Of a DNA stretch of 64,000 nucleotides, positions 46,109-55,230 are shown in pieces. Under the pieces are notes generated by a model. The model saw only the letters and a program-made list of their open reading frames with translations. It was not told the origin of the DNA and made no database searches. A program made the translations under genes and the position numbers. Origin of the DNA: Tectiglobus sp965223355 (GTDB lineage: Bacteria; Pseudomonadota; Alphaproteobacteria; Rhizobiales; Hyphomicrobiaceae); contig CBDCWE010000003.1 of assembly GCA_965223355.1 (NCBI GenBank), forward strand, positions 1,302,001 through 1,366,000. The letters are read 5' to 3'. The number at the start of each line of letters is the position of its first letter. Position 1 is the first letter of the stretch.

Positions 46109-46474
46109 CGGCGAGCGCCAAGTTGAAGCCGCTTTCGCGGTTCCAACGAGACGCACAACGATGAGCGTTATTGCAATGTCGAGCAACTTTCTGCCGTTTG
46201 ATCGCGAGCCATACAAACTCCAGCCATGAGCAGGCTGGTCTATAGCCGTTCAGACTTCGATGCGAATCATCGCGCTTGCCTGCCCGGGCGCTGTTGAGCG
46301 CCGGCTGCGTTGCGCACCGCTTATGGTCCATGCACCATAAGCGCGGCGAACGTGGCACCGACGGCAATCTTAACGCCGCGTCAGCCCGGCGACGCGTGCC
46401 GGTATGGCATCTTTGATTTTGATGTCGATCACGCAACCAACGGTCGTATGCCCCAATTCTTAAGCCGGGGCGGT
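46109..46474. other. Intergenic region with decayed Element A and a dispersed motif
   Basis: 46109-46200 holds a strongly degraded Element A (GTTGAAGCCGC...GCGGTTCCAAC and TCGAGCAACTTTCTGCC). Near 46300-46345 lies the GCTGCGTTGCGCACCGCTTA motif with the GGTCCATGCACC dyad also seen near 1520. The interval continues into the 3' end of the leftward gene at 46475. Confidence 0.55.
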
Positions 46475-47530
46475 CTAACCTCGGACCCGTTTGCCGAAAC
46501 CGGTTGGCTTTGGCCGTTGCGCGCGCTGCCCTTTGCGCGGCTCGCCAACAGGCTCGGCATCCCTCGGTTCCGGGCCGTCTTCAACGACATCGGCGCCGTC
46601 AACCAGCGCATCAAGTTCTCTGCGCCTTTCATAGCTCGATGCGCCCCACATAAAGGCGATGAACAATCCGAACACGGAGGCTGCAGCAACGACGACCAGC
46701 CCGGCGCTGCTGACCAGCATTTGGGCGGTTTCAAAGGCCTGCACGTGACCGGTCTGCGGTTGATGTGTGCGCCGGGTCGGACCGCCACCGTCAGGCTGCC
46801 CGATGCGCGGGCCGCTCGATATCGGAGCGGACATGGTGGTCGTTGCCGGTTGATCGAAACGCCGTGTCGGCACCTGCCGCAAGGCGTTTCGCTTGCGAAC
46901 CGGTCTGCTGTTGATATCCGCGCTCGGACCGGCATGACCGGCATCACAGAGTTGATAGCGCTTGCGCGCATAATCGCGGCGGTCAAAGTCCGACTGCCGC
47001 CGGTGGTGCTCGGACACGACCTGTCGATAAATGTCTTTGGCGCGATCGGCGAACCTGATGCAGGATGTGCGGTTCAACTGCTCCTGAAACCGCGCTTCGA
47101 TTTTCTCCGCGGCCTCATAGGCTATCTGCGCGTGCCGTTTTTCGTGCACGGTCACCGTGCGCAGAATACACCCGAAATACTGCTGCAGTTCCGGCTTGGC
47201 AAAGTTCTTCAGATCCCAGGCGGGAAGGCGAATGACGACCCGCACGCCAACATCGAGTTTTGAAAAGACACACCGATTGTCAATGTTGCGGAGCTTGTAG
47301 CTGTAGCTGAACCGCGGCTGTGCCTGGCCAACAATATATTGGCTAACGCTGCGGCTCGGCCCCCAATCGCGTATCGACTCCCACATTTCGCGCTTGGAGT
47401 TAACATATCCGCTGATATCGAAATATTCGATCCGTTCGCGATACTTCGGTTCCGCAAGTACCGAGCCGCCGAGCGACAAGCCAATCAGCATTGCAAACGG
47501 CAGTTGCCCAAAGGCGGCGAAACGCATCAC
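46475..47530 (-). CDS. DUF922 predicted secreted Zn-dependent protease with extra TM domain
   Basis: This 351-residue protein has an N-terminal signal peptide (about 1-25) and a DUF922 domain. The HExxH-like motif is HEKRH at 129-133 (VTVHEKRHAQIAYEAAEKIE), preceded by conserved strands (RFSYSYKLRNIDNRC). A Pro/Arg-rich linker, one membrane helix (about 271-293) and a cytoplasmic Glu/Pro tail follow, which the typical DUF922 protein (around 200 residues) lacks. It may be a periplasmic metalloprotease tethered to the membrane. Activity is unproven. Confidence 0.8.
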   Translation of the reverse strand: MMRFAAFGQLPFAMLIGLSLGGSVLAEPKYRERIEYFDISGYVNSKREMWESIRDWGPSRSVSQYIVGQAQPRFSYSYKLRNIDNRCVFSKLDVGVRVVIRLPAWDLKNFAKPELQQYFGCILRTVTVHEKRHAQIAYEAAEKIEARFQEQLNRTSCIRFADRAKDIYRQVVSEHHRRQSDFDRRDYARKRYQLCDAGHAGPSADINSRPVRKRNALRQVPTRRFDQPATTTMSAPISSGPRIGQPDGGGPTRRTHQPQTGHVQAFETAQMLVSSAGLVVVAAASVFGLFIAFMWGASSYERRRELDALVDGADVVEDGPEPRDAEPVGEPRKGQRAQRPKPTGFGKRVRG

Positions 47531-47671
47531 GATATCTCACAGGTTAAGTCAGCCACGAGCGACGCCGCACCCGGTAATCGGTTATTTTGAGGTCAAGCTT
47601 AGGTCGTGCAGATTTTCAGAACTGTTAACCCGTGTTCCGACAGCCCGCTCGACTTTCAGGCAAAAAAGCGA

Positions 47672-48532
47672 TTATTCGCGCAAAAGTGAGGTTATTCGCG
47701 CGTTAGTCTTACCGTCCGTCAAATGATCGCGCAGAGTGCGGTGAACTGCATCCGCCAGCAGGCTCGGCGGCGCATCAATCTCACTGCCAACGGCGAGGTA
47801 GTTGCCAATATCAAAGGTTGCCTCACAAACCGTCCTGTCGGCGTTGCCAACAATGCCATCGAGCAGCGCCGCCCCCAACCGCTGAAACACATCGGATCGA
47901 GCCGGGCCCGCCACCACGGTGTCGAAAAAGGCCCGCTCATCGATCCCGGTCCGGCGAATGCGTTGGAAAGCCTCTACGGTGGCAAGCGCCGTCACGTGGG
48001 TTAGGTATTCGTTGACCAGCTTGACGGATTTTCCGCTGCCGGCCTCGCCAAACCGCTGCACAAGGTCGGAGTAGATCGCAATCACCATCTTGACGCGATT
48101 GAAATGCTCTCTGCGACAGCCAACAAAGGAAACCAGGCGGGGGTCTGAACCTTGAGCCGTGCCCTGCGCAAAGGGCGCATCGGCGAAGACCACACCATGC
48201 TTTTGAAGCCTGCCTGCAAGAGACTGAACGGCACCCGGCTGAAGCGTCGAAACGTCGATCCACAGCTGGCCGGCCTGCAGCCACGGTAATAGACCGTCAG
48301 CGACCTGCTGGAGTTCGACCGGGTTGCGGAAGCGGGTGATCAGAGCGTCGCAGGACTCGATTGGTTCGATCCACGTTGCTTTGCGCCCAACCGGCCGGTC
48401 AAACGCACCGTCAGCGGTTACGTTCGTGCCTTGGCGGCCGATCACGACGTGGATTGCTTGTCCGGCGTCTTGCAGGCGCTGTATGATAATGGAATCATCC
48501 GGATCCAATCCGACAATCGCAATCTTCCTCAT
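47672..48532 (-). CDS. 3-hydroxyisobutyrate dehydrogenase-like oxidoreductase
   Basis: This 286-residue protein resembles beta-hydroxyacid dehydrogenases: DAPFAQGTAQGSDPRLVSFVG is the substrate motif and GSGKSVKLVNEYL holds the catalytic Lys. The N-terminal Rossmann loop reads IVGLDPDDSI rather than GxGxMG, so cofactor binding may be altered. The start (MRKIAIVG) near 48532 is chosen because upstream codons begin at a TTG without homology. It is isolated from other metabolic genes. Confidence 0.75.
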   Translation of the reverse strand: MRKIAIVGLDPDDSIIIQRLQDAGQAIHVVIGRQGTNVTADGAFDRPVGRKATWIEPIESCDALITRFRNPVELQQVADGLLPWLQAGQLWIDVSTLQPGAVQSLAGRLQKHGVVFADAPFAQGTAQGSDPRLVSFVGCRREHFNRVKMVIAIYSDLVQRFGEAGSGKSVKLVNEYLTHVTALATVEAFQRIRRTGIDERAFFDTVVAGPARSDVFQRLGAALLDGIVGNADRTVCEATFDIGNYLAVGSEIDAPPSLLADAVHRTLRDHLTDGKTNARITSLLRE

Positions 48533-48737
48533 CGCCGCTCCAGCAGGTTCGCACGGTCGGACACTTCGCCTGCACTTGGCCAGCCCTAGCAATGCGCTAA
48601 TTGTAGTGCACGGAGAGCAATTCGGGTATTCAAACCGGTTCGCGAATTCGTGTAGCCTATAGCCGGGCTTGACGTGGCCGTGAACTTGATCGACTGAAGG
48701 ACGCGCTGGCGCTCGGTTCTAGGAAACCTGCGAACAA

Positions 48738-48880
48738 GTCCGGGGTCCAGGGGATCATCCCCTGGTCGGGGTGTTTGAGGGGCGGACAAGCCCCTCATCG
48801 ATCGCGGCAACGCGGCGATTAGTTAAGGGCGCCGCCCTCAACGATCCCGCCAAAGGGCGTCGCCGTTTGGAAACCCGTGA
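48738..48880 (-). repeat. Element B, copy 3 (inverted orientation)
   Basis: The three hairpins occur in reverse order relative to copies 1, 2 and 4: CCAGGGGATCATCCCCTGG, then GAGGGGC...GCCCCTC, then the GCGGCG-type stem and GGCGCCGCCC tail. Here it lies between a leftward and a rightward gene rather than at a stop codon. Confidence 0.8.
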
Positions 48881-48998
48881 CGCGTTCCGCCTCCCGGTCG
48901 CTCGTCAGACCGTCGGCTTTGGCTGGCCGGGCCGGCGCAACGTTGCTCTATGCGACAACAACGATCATCTTTGAGTAAGGGAGGTAGGATCTCCTGCC

Positions 48999-49574
48999 AT
49001 GCAGTATATGGATTGGTCAATCATCTATGCTGGCCTGGTGATCGTCGGCTGCGCGGTCATTGCAGCGATCGTGTTGCGGCAGGCGGGCCAAAGGCGCCCG
49101 GAACAAGCCGAGGCGAACCGTAACACAGAGACCGTGATCGCCTCCTCAAAGCCGCTAGCCGCAGTGTCGCTGGCGACGGTGCCCGACGATCAAATGTCCA
49201 ACATCGCCCCTATTAAACCATGCGCGCCAAAGCCGGCGGCACAGGACACACAACCGAAAACGCAACCGCGCTCGCAACCGCAAGCGACGGTACTTCAAGA
49301 TGGAGCCGCCATGACGAACGATCGACACAATGAGGCAACGATAGCGGATGCCGGCGGCGCCCTGTCGCAACTGGACGATACGCAAAAGCATCGGGTCATC
49401 TATCGGTTCCTGCCCAACATGCGCGGCATGCTGCTGCGCGGCGAGGCGCTGGAAGGTTACTTTTCGGATGCCAGCAACCGCGCCATCCAGAGGGGCTGGA
49501 CCGACATCGAACTGGCGCAGGCAGCGCGGACGGGTCAATGGCGCCGGCCCAAGCCACAACCTGAGCGTTGGTGA
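48999..49574 (+). CDS. Single-TM protein with Ala/Pro/Gln-rich linker, unknown
   Basis: This 191-residue protein has an N-terminal membrane helix (about 6-25), a long low-complexity linker (AAQDTQPKTQPRSQPQA) and a C-terminal helical segment (RVIYRFLPNMRGMLLRGEAL then SDASNRAIQRGWTDIELAQA) that looks folded. Not recognised. GGGAGG lies upstream, with alternative ATGs at 48999 and 49008. Confidence 0.6.
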   Translation: MQYMDWSIIYAGLVIVGCAVIAAIVLRQAGQRRPEQAEANRNTETVIASSKPLAAVSLATVPDDQMSNIAPIKPCAPKPAAQDTQPKTQPRSQPQATVLQDGAAMTNDRHNEATIADAGGALSQLDDTQKHRVIYRFLPNMRGMLLRGEALEGYFSDASNRAIQRGWTDIELAQAARTGQWRRPKPQPERW

Positions 49575-49698
49575 GCGTCAGGGATGATGTCCAGGGTTGC
49601 GCGCGTTCAATGCCCGCACAGCCCAACCCGGTGCCGCCTCGTCGCCGCGAAATCACCTCAATTCGCCCCTTGACGTCAAAGCGGCGCATCCCACATAT

Positions 49699-49725
49699 GT
49701 GAATGTAATAAACATTTACATTCAC
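49699..49725. promoter_or_regulatory. Perfect inverted-repeat operator before the DUF2852 gene
   Basis: GTGAATGTAA (49699-49708) and TTACATTCAC (49716-49725) form a perfect 10-bp inverted repeat with a 7-base spacer, 30 bases before the DUF2852 start. This symmetry is typical of a dimeric repressor or activator site. No regulator gene adjoins it. Confidence 0.7.
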
Positions 49726-49754
49726 GTTGCAGCAGCATGGAAAGGGGAATTAAC

Positions 49755-50210
49755 ATGTCTGAAATGGTCGCGCGGCTGGACGACTGGGGTCAACCAGCGT
49801 GGATCGCAGTAATGATCGCCGGCTTCATCATCTTCTGGCCGGTTGGTCTCGCAATTCTGGCTTACCTAATATGGAGTGGACGCATGGGATGCGGACGAAA
49901 GGGCGTGAGAAGCGGCTGGCAGCAACGAATGGCCGGCAAATGGGAACGCAAGATGGAGCATTGGGGCATGACAGCCAAGGCCTATGAACCGACCGGCAAC
50001 CGCGCCTTCGATGAATACCGCGAAGAAACCTTGCGTCGATTGGAAGACGAAGCAGCCGAGTTCAAGAACTTCCTCGACAAGCTGCGCATGGCCAAGGATA
50101 AGTCCGAGTTCGAAGAATTCATGGCGGAGCGCCGCAATCGCGCTGTAACCGAACCGAACTCGACCACCGACGGCAATGGCGGCCCGACACCGGAAACGCC
50201 GCCGGCCTGA
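49755..50210 (+). CDS. DUF2852-domain inner-membrane protein
   Basis: This 151-residue protein has one or two hydrophobic helices (GQPAWIAVMIAGFIIFWPVG then LAILAYLIWSGRM) followed by basic and Arg-rich segments (GKWERKMEHWGM, RREETLRRLEDEAAEFKNF), matching the alphaproteobacterial DUF2852 family. It is of unknown function. AAGGGG precedes the ATG at 49755. The operator at 49699 suggests transcriptional control. Element B follows its stop. Confidence 0.85.
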   Translation: MSEMVARLDDWGQPAWIAVMIAGFIIFWPVGLAILAYLIWSGRMGCGRKGVRSGWQQRMAGKWERKMEHWGMTAKAYEPTGNRAFDEYREETLRRLEDEAAEFKNFLDKLRMAKDKSEFEEFMAERRNRAVTEPNSTTDGNGGPTPETPPA

Positions 50211-50249
50211 GCACTTCGAACTAACGAACCTCTGAATACGTCTCAGACT

Positions 50250-50370
50250 TACATAGGGCAGCGCCCTTAACCAATCGCCGCTTGGCGGCGATCTATGAGG
50301 GGCTTTCAGCCCCTCAAACACCACGACCAGGGGATCAACCCCTGGACCCCGGGATGCGTTGGGAGGGTCC
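50250..50370 (+). repeat. Element B, copy 4 (triple hairpin)
   Basis: Same three stems in the same order as copies 1 and 2. It ends against the stop codon of the leftward amino-acid ABC permease (50371). Confidence 0.82.
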
Positions 50371-51096
50371 TTAAGCCCGAACGGCCAGTTCGGCTTTGCG
50401 CGTTGCGGCACTGCCACGCTGATGACGGTTGAGATGGTGTTCGGCAAAGCCAACCGCGCGGGTGACGACAAAATTCATCGAAAGATAGATGGCGCCGGCG
50501 ATGAGGAATACTTCAATTGGCTGATACGTTGCGGCAATGATCTTCTTGGCAATGCCGGTAATCTCAAGGATGGTAATGGTTGAGGCCAAAGACGTCGCCT
50601 TGATCAGAAGGATAATCTCATTGCCGTAAGCCGGCAGCGCCTGGCGAAGTGCGACCGGAAAGATAATCCGATAGAAGGACTGCAAATTCGACATCCCAAT
50701 TGCCTTGGCAGCTTCGACCTGTCCAAACGGAACCGACTGCAGTCCGCCGCGAATAATCTGGCTGGAATAAGCGGCCGTGTTCAAGGTCAACGCAAACACC
50801 GCACAAAACCACGACTCGCGAAACATCCACCACAGCCCGACGCTTTCAAAGCTGGCGCGGAACTGGCCGGAGCCGTAATAGATCAGAAAGATCTGCACCA
50901 GCAAAGGTGTGGAGCGGAAAATGTAAACATAACCCGATGCAATCGACTTGATCACAAGGTTCCGAGACAGGTTCATCAGCGCGATCGGGATGGCGAGAAA
51001 AAAGCCCAGGATAAGCGAGCTGAAGGCCAACAGCAGCGCTTCATCGACACCGGCAATGAGTTTTGGAACCGCCTCGCCAATCAGCTCAAGATCCAT
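50371..51096 (-). CDS. Polar amino-acid ABC transporter permease (second)
   Basis: This 241-residue permease has five to six helices and the EAA motif region (QVEAAKAIGMSNLQSFYRII), which contacts the ATPase. It forms the second membrane subunit of an importer with the gene at 51097, whose stop directly precedes its start. The HisM/GltK-like pattern (STPLLVQIFLIYYG) indicates a polar amino-acid system, probably basic amino acids or opines. Confidence 0.9.
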   Translation of the reverse strand: MDLELIGEAVPKLIAGVDEALLLAFSSLILGFFLAIPIALMNLSRNLVIKSIASGYVYIFRSTPLLVQIFLIYYGSGQFRASFESVGLWWMFRESWFCAVFALTLNTAAYSSQIIRGGLQSVPFGQVEAAKAIGMSNLQSFYRIIFPVALRQALPAYGNEIILLIKATSLASTITILEITGIAKKIIAATYQPIEVFLIAGAIYLSMNFVVTRAVGFAEHHLNRHQRGSAATRKAELAVRA

Positions 51097-51810
51097 CTAG
51101 GCCACCCTCCTCACGCCGCGGTTGGCCCAGTTCTCGGCACGAACGAAGGCGCGTTGCGAAATGATTGCAAGCAACAGGAAAATTAGAAATGCAGTGATGT
51201 AGAACGTAAACGGTTCCTTGGTCGAGCCTGCCCCCAAGGCGGCAGTGCGCATCACCTCGACAAGACCGACGATCGAAATCAAAGACGTATCTTTGAGGGA
51301 AAACTGCCATACGTTTCCAAGACCGGGCAGCGCATAGCGGGCCGATTGCGGCACGAGCACGCGCCAGAACCGCAGCCACGCATTCATGCCGATGGCGTGA
51401 GCGGCTTCAATCTGACCGCGTGGAATGGCCTGAACCGCGCCGCGGATGACCTCGGTGGAATAGGCACCGGCGCTGAGCCCGATACACAGAACGCCAATAC
51501 CGAATACGGGCAGGTCGATATAGCCGTCGTAGCCGAACAGACCCTTGGCGACATACTGCAGGAACTGGCCGCCGCCGAAGAAGATCAAGTAGATGACCAG
51601 AAGCTCCGGAATGCCGCGCAGCACCGTCGTGTAAATATCTGCGATCCAATGCAGCGCGCGATAGGAAGACAGCTTGAGCGCAGCAAACAAGGTGCCGAAC
51701 ACCAAGCTCAGCAGGAAAGCGCAGAATGCGACTGCAAACGTCATCACGGCGCCGCGGGCAAACTCGTCTCCCCAACCGGCGTCTCCCCAGCCCAATAAGG
51801 TAAAGTCCAT
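51097..51810 (-). CDS. Polar amino-acid ABC transporter permease (first)
   Basis: This 237-residue permease is paired with the gene at 50371. It carries the EAA-type motif (QIEAAHAIGMNAWLRFWRVL) and HisQ-like segments (LRGIPELLVIYLIFFGGG). An N-terminal GGDEFARGAVMTFAVAF is family-typical. It overlaps or abuts its partner, and the two form a heterodimeric channel. Confidence 0.9.
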   Translation of the reverse strand: MDFTLLGWGDAGWGDEFARGAVMTFAVAFCAFLLSLVFGTLFAALKLSSYRALHWIADIYTTVLRGIPELLVIYLIFFGGGQFLQYVAKGLFGYDGYIDLPVFGIGVLCIGLSAGAYSTEVIRGAVQAIPRGQIEAAHAIGMNAWLRFWRVLVPQSARYALPGLGNVWQFSLKDTSLISIVGLVEVMRTAALGAGSTKEPFTFYITAFLIFLLLAIISQRAFVRAENWANRGVRRVA

Positions 51811-51876
51811 TGCCGCGCAGCAGCCTCATAGTCTGATTGCCACGCCCGCAATGCGAGCATGGCAATCGCGCAGGAA

Positions 51877-52707
51877 TTACTGCTGAGCGGAAGCGTCAAA
51901 ACCGAACCACTTGACCGCGAGCTTGCTCAACGACTTGTCTTTGATCATTGCGTTGATCGCCGCCGAAAACTTCTCGCGCAGTTCGCCGTCTTCCTTGCGA
52001 ATGCCGACGGCAACGCCACGGCCGAGCGGCCCGCCCGTCATGTTCGGGCCGATCATGGCAACGTCATTGCTCTTTTTGATGATCGGCAGCAGGAAGGTGA
52101 CAGCCGTGTAGCCGGCATCGATGCGCCCTGCTTGAAGATCCAGGATCATGTTGTCCATCGTGTCATAGGACTTGAGCGCGATCTCAGGCATGAATTCCTT
52201 CATGAAGTCTTCATGGGTGGTCGATGCCTGGACACCGACGGTCTTGCCCTTGAGCGCCGCTTTGAGTTCGTCGAGAGCGGCCTTCTCGTTGGCGTCAACA
52301 TCAGCCAGGGTTAAAGAGTCCATCGACGACTTGAAGCCTGCCAGTTCAGAGCCCTTGGGGACGGCAAATCGGATCGGCGTCGCGGCATAGTGGCGTGAGA
52401 ACGAAATCACCTTTTCGCGCTTGGCCTTGATCGACATGCCCGCCATGATCGCATCGTACTTCTTGGCAACGAGCGACGGGATGATGCCGTCCCAAGCCTG
52501 CTCCACGATTGTGCACTTGATCTTCATGCGCTGGCACAGTTCGACTGCCAAATCGACCTCGAAACCAACCAGCTTGCCTGAAGCATCCTTGAAATTGTAG
52601 GGCTTGTAGGCCCCTTCCGTTGCAATGCGAATTGCATCCTTCGCTGCCGCCGGCCCGGCGCACAACGCCGTCGCTAACAATGCGCTGGTCAAGATATTCT
52701 TAATCAT
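51877..52707 (-). CDS. Polar amino-acid ABC transporter substrate-binding protein
   Basis: This 276-residue periplasmic protein has a signal peptide cut near PAAA|KD (about residue 22). Ligand-binding features are IATEGAYKPYNFKDASGKLV and the domain hinge segment AIMAGMSIKAKREKVISFSR. The pattern resembles the lysine/arginine/ornithine- and octopine-binding group. The ATG at 52707 (MIKNILTS) starts the signal peptide. It is followed in the same operon by two permeases and preceded by the ATPase. Confidence 0.9.
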   Translation of the reverse strand: MIKNILTSALLATALCAGPAAAKDAIRIATEGAYKPYNFKDASGKLVGFEVDLAVELCQRMKIKCTIVEQAWDGIIPSLVAKKYDAIMAGMSIKAKREKVISFSRHYAATPIRFAVPKGSELAGFKSSMDSLTLADVDANEKAALDELKAALKGKTVGVQASTTHEDFMKEFMPEIALKSYDTMDNMILDLQAGRIDAGYTAVTFLLPIIKKSNDVAMIGPNMTGGPLGRGVAVGIRKEDGELREKFSAAINAMIKDKSLSKLAVKWFGFDASAQQ

Positions 52708-52742
52708 AAGTTTTTCCTCTCTTTGCGAAGCCTCAACAGTTA

Positions 52743-53519
52743 TCAAAGCGCGCTTGCCAGAAAGGCCCGACAACGCTCAGATTTGGTTTCCTCGAACACC
52801 TCCCGGGGCCGCCCGTCTTCCTCGATCCTGCCGTCATGAAAAAACACGACACGGCTCGAGACCTCGCGCGCAAAACCCATTTCGTGTGTGACCACGATCA
52901 TGGTTCGGCCTTCCTCGGCAAGCTGCTGCATGACGCGCAAGACTTCACCGACCAGCTCTGGGTCGAGCGATGATGTCGGCTCATCAAAGAGCAGCACCCT
53001 GGGCTTCATCGCCAGTGCGCGCGCGATGGCAACGCGTTGCTGCTGGCCGCCGGATAGCTCCGCCGGATAGCTGTCGGCCTTGTCAGCGATGCCAACCTTT
53101 TCGAGGATGTCCAAGGCTTCGTCACGGCACTCGGCCTTGGCCCGCCGCAGGACATGCACGGGCCCTTCGGTGACATTGCCGAGGACGGTCATGTGGGTCC
53201 ACAGATTGAAACTTTGAAAGACCATACCGAGTTGCGTTCGCAATCGGTTGATTTGTGCCTTGTCGACCTGCACCCGGCCTCCGGACGTCACCAGACGCAC
53301 GTCTTCCCCGCCAACCGCAACCCGGCCTTTGTCGGGAATCTCCAGGAAATTGATGCAACGCAGAAATGTGCTCTTGCCCGAGCCGGAACTGCCAATGATG
53401 CTGACGACATCACCATCGTTCGCAGTGAGCGATATTCCCTTCAGAACTTCGAGAGGGCCAAAACTCTTGTGAATGTCCTCAGCGACGAGAGCAGAGGCCG
53501 TAGCCCCATTGTGACTCAT
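52743..53519 (-). CDS. Polar amino-acid ABC transporter ATP-binding protein
   Basis: This 258-residue ATPase has Walker A GSSGSGKST, the Q-loop, the signature LSGGQQQRVAIARALA, Walker B LLFDEPTSSLDPELV and the switch His in VTHEMGF. It energises the importer whose binding protein and permeases follow on the same strand. The ATG at 53519 (MSHNGATA) follows GGGGGA; a long upstream open frame has no family match. Gene order ATPase, binding protein, permease, permease resembles hisPJQM-type operons. Confidence 0.92.
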   Translation of the reverse strand: MSHNGATASALVAEDIHKSFGPLEVLKGISLTANDGDVVSIIGSSGSGKSTFLRCINFLEIPDKGRVAVGGEDVRLVTSGGRVQVDKAQINRLRTQLGMVFQSFNLWTHMTVLGNVTEGPVHVLRRAKAECRDEALDILEKVGIADKADSYPAELSGGQQQRVAIARALAMKPRVLLFDEPTSSLDPELVGEVLRVMQQLAEEGRTMIVVTHEMGFAREVSSRVVFFHDGRIEEDGRPREVFEETKSERCRAFLASAL

Positions 53520-53624
53520 ACATCCCCCGGGAAAAGGCTGCCAGCAACTCGGATCGAGCGCGTGATCGCGAGTTTTACTCGATCGCATTGAACGAGGCAA
53601 GCTGACTGTTGGAGCGCTAACCGG

Positions 53625-53735
53625 CAAACGCAATCGTCGTTTGACGGCAATCGATGCGCAGTTTTCAGCCCCGCAAACACTGCGACCACCGGATCGATCC
53701 CCGGACCTTGGACCTGATCGGAGGTTGCCCAAATC
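53625..53735 (+). repeat. Element B, degenerate copy 5
   Basis: Stems CAATCG-type, CAGTTTTCAGCCCCG and CACCGGATCGATCCCCGG follow in the usual order with several mismatches. It lies between the ABC operon and the A24 peptidase gene. Confidence 0.6.
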
Positions 53736-53802
53736 GGAACAGCCATCGTCAGGCCACGCCGCCCTTGATTGATCCGCCGTTTCAGTCCACCAACGAACGC
53801 AA

Positions 53803-54393
53803 ATGCACGATTCCGAGAGCCATACCAGTAACGGCCGGTCAGCCATCATCGTCGCGCTCGCGGCGTCGATCGCATTGGCCTCGATCCTGACATTCGGACT
53901 GACGTTGAAGGCCGCAGTTTCGGCTTGTCTCGGCGTTGTTATGCTGGCGATCAGCGTCAGCGACATGCGCAGCTTTATCATTCCCGACGTGTTATCACTG
54001 CCGGCCATTCCTGCCGGTTTGATCGCGACAGGCTATCTGGCGTTTCCCGACGCAGTCTGGGGCCGCATCCTGGAAAATGCAGCCGCGATGGCGATTGGCG
54101 CCATCGGCTTGCTTGCCGTGCGAATTGGCTACAGAGCATGGCGCGGCTTCGATGGCCTGGGGCTCGGCGACGTCAAGCTTGCCGCAGCCGGCGGCGCCTG
54201 GACCGGCGTCACGGGATTGAGCCTCTTGCTGTTGCTCGCCTGTCTCGGCGCAATCGCCTATTTGTTGGCTGCGCAGGCCTTTGCGAAGGCGGAATTCCAT
54301 CGCCACACCCGTGTGCCGTTTGGCGCGTTTCTGGCGCCGTCGATCTGGTTCACGTGGGTCTTGACCGAGACGGTTATCCAGACCCATGTCTGA
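53803..54393 (+). CDS. A24 prepilin peptidase-like protein (CpaA/TadV type)
   Basis: This 196-residue membrane protein has about six helices and both catalytic aspartates of A24 peptidases: D54 in SVSDMRSFIIPD and D123 in GLGDVKL (the GxGD motif). Such enzymes cleave the leader of type IV pilins (Flp/Tad pili). No pilin, cpa or tad gene lies nearby, so it is an orphan here; remote partners elsewhere in the genome are expected. Confidence 0.85.
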   Translation: MHDSESHTSNGRSAIIVALAASIALASILTFGLTLKAAVSACLGVVMLAISVSDMRSFIIPDVLSLPAIPAGLIATGYLAFPDAVWGRILENAAAMAIGAIGLLAVRIGYRAWRGFDGLGLGDVKLAAAGGAWTGVTGLSLLLLLACLGAIAYLLAAQAFAKAEFHRHTRVPFGAFLAPSIWFTWVLTETVIQTHV

Positions 54394-54446
54394 AAAACGC
54401 AGCCGATCATGTCACCCCAGCACACCATTATGTGAACCGTCTCACC

Positions 54447-54909
54447 CTAGATCAGCAGCTGATCGTCGCCTGAGGCAATGAGATAGGTCGTATGTACCGG
54501 GGTGTGCCCGGGACGCGGCATCGCCGTGATGCCCGAGAAGACCTCGCCTTCGCCGGAGAACGTGTTCATGCGGTCTAAGTAAGGCGCCATCTGATCGCGC
54601 CAACTGGAAGAACAGTGTCTTCTGTTCGCGCTCGCTACCCCGCGCCATTGAACCATCGTCATTCCAATGCTTCGGCTCGTCTTCATGCACGATCAGTTCT
54701 GCGTTCTCGAATATTCGCCTGCTGGTGTCCCTGTCGGTCAGCAGGATGGCATCAATGTCGTTGGGTGTCACTCCGGCTGCTGCGAGGTTCTCAAGCTGCT
54801 TGCTCGCGCTGGCCTGCATGAACGGGCCGCAGCCGGTTTCCATCAGAGCCGTCTTTCCGCCGGAATGGATGAGGAATGTATTGACTGCTGTGCGCCGAGT
54901 CGGCCGCAA
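54447..54909 (-). pseudogene. MBL-fold metallo-hydrolase, metal motif lost and frameshifted
   Basis: Two frames combine to a beta-lactamase-fold relic: NTFLIHSGGKTALMETG with NDIDAILLTDRDTSRRIFEN, then GEVFSGITAMPRPGHTPVHT with TTYLIASGDDQLLI. The HxHxDH segment that should follow ILLT is deleted, so the metal site cannot form, and a frameshift separates the two parts. It stops near a CTAG at 54447. The original substrate is unknown. Confidence 0.75.
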
Positions 54910-54999
54910 ATTCGTCGTGAGAATATCCTACGCTTCGCCAGTGTCTATGTTGCGGAGTACTTCGAGATCGCCGTCTAGAAAACCATCCGCTATCGCCGT

Positions 55000-55230
55000 T
55001 ATGACAATGTCGCCGATTTTACGTCTGTAGACGCCTGGGACCTGGCGATCTGGGACTGGCGTTCCTTGAGGATTGGGAAAAGTTCGAACACCATCGCGAT
55101 GTTGGCTGGGATCTTCGTCTTGTCGTCGAGGGGAAAGGCGCCGAGGTCCAGGTTGTCGCGCACCGTGAGCCTTCCGTTCAAACAGCCAGTATCGCCACCA
55201 GATGATGCGGCGGCGCCCGATGACACCGAC
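55000..55230 (-). pseudogene. livF: livF fragment (branched-chain amino-acid ABC ATPase)
   Basis: The segment LTVRDNLDLGAFPLDDKTKI then MVFELFPILKERQSQIA matches the internal part of LivF ATPases. Walker A and signature motifs are absent, and it joins unrelated sequence on both sides. A gene fragment left by recombination. Confidence 0.7.
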
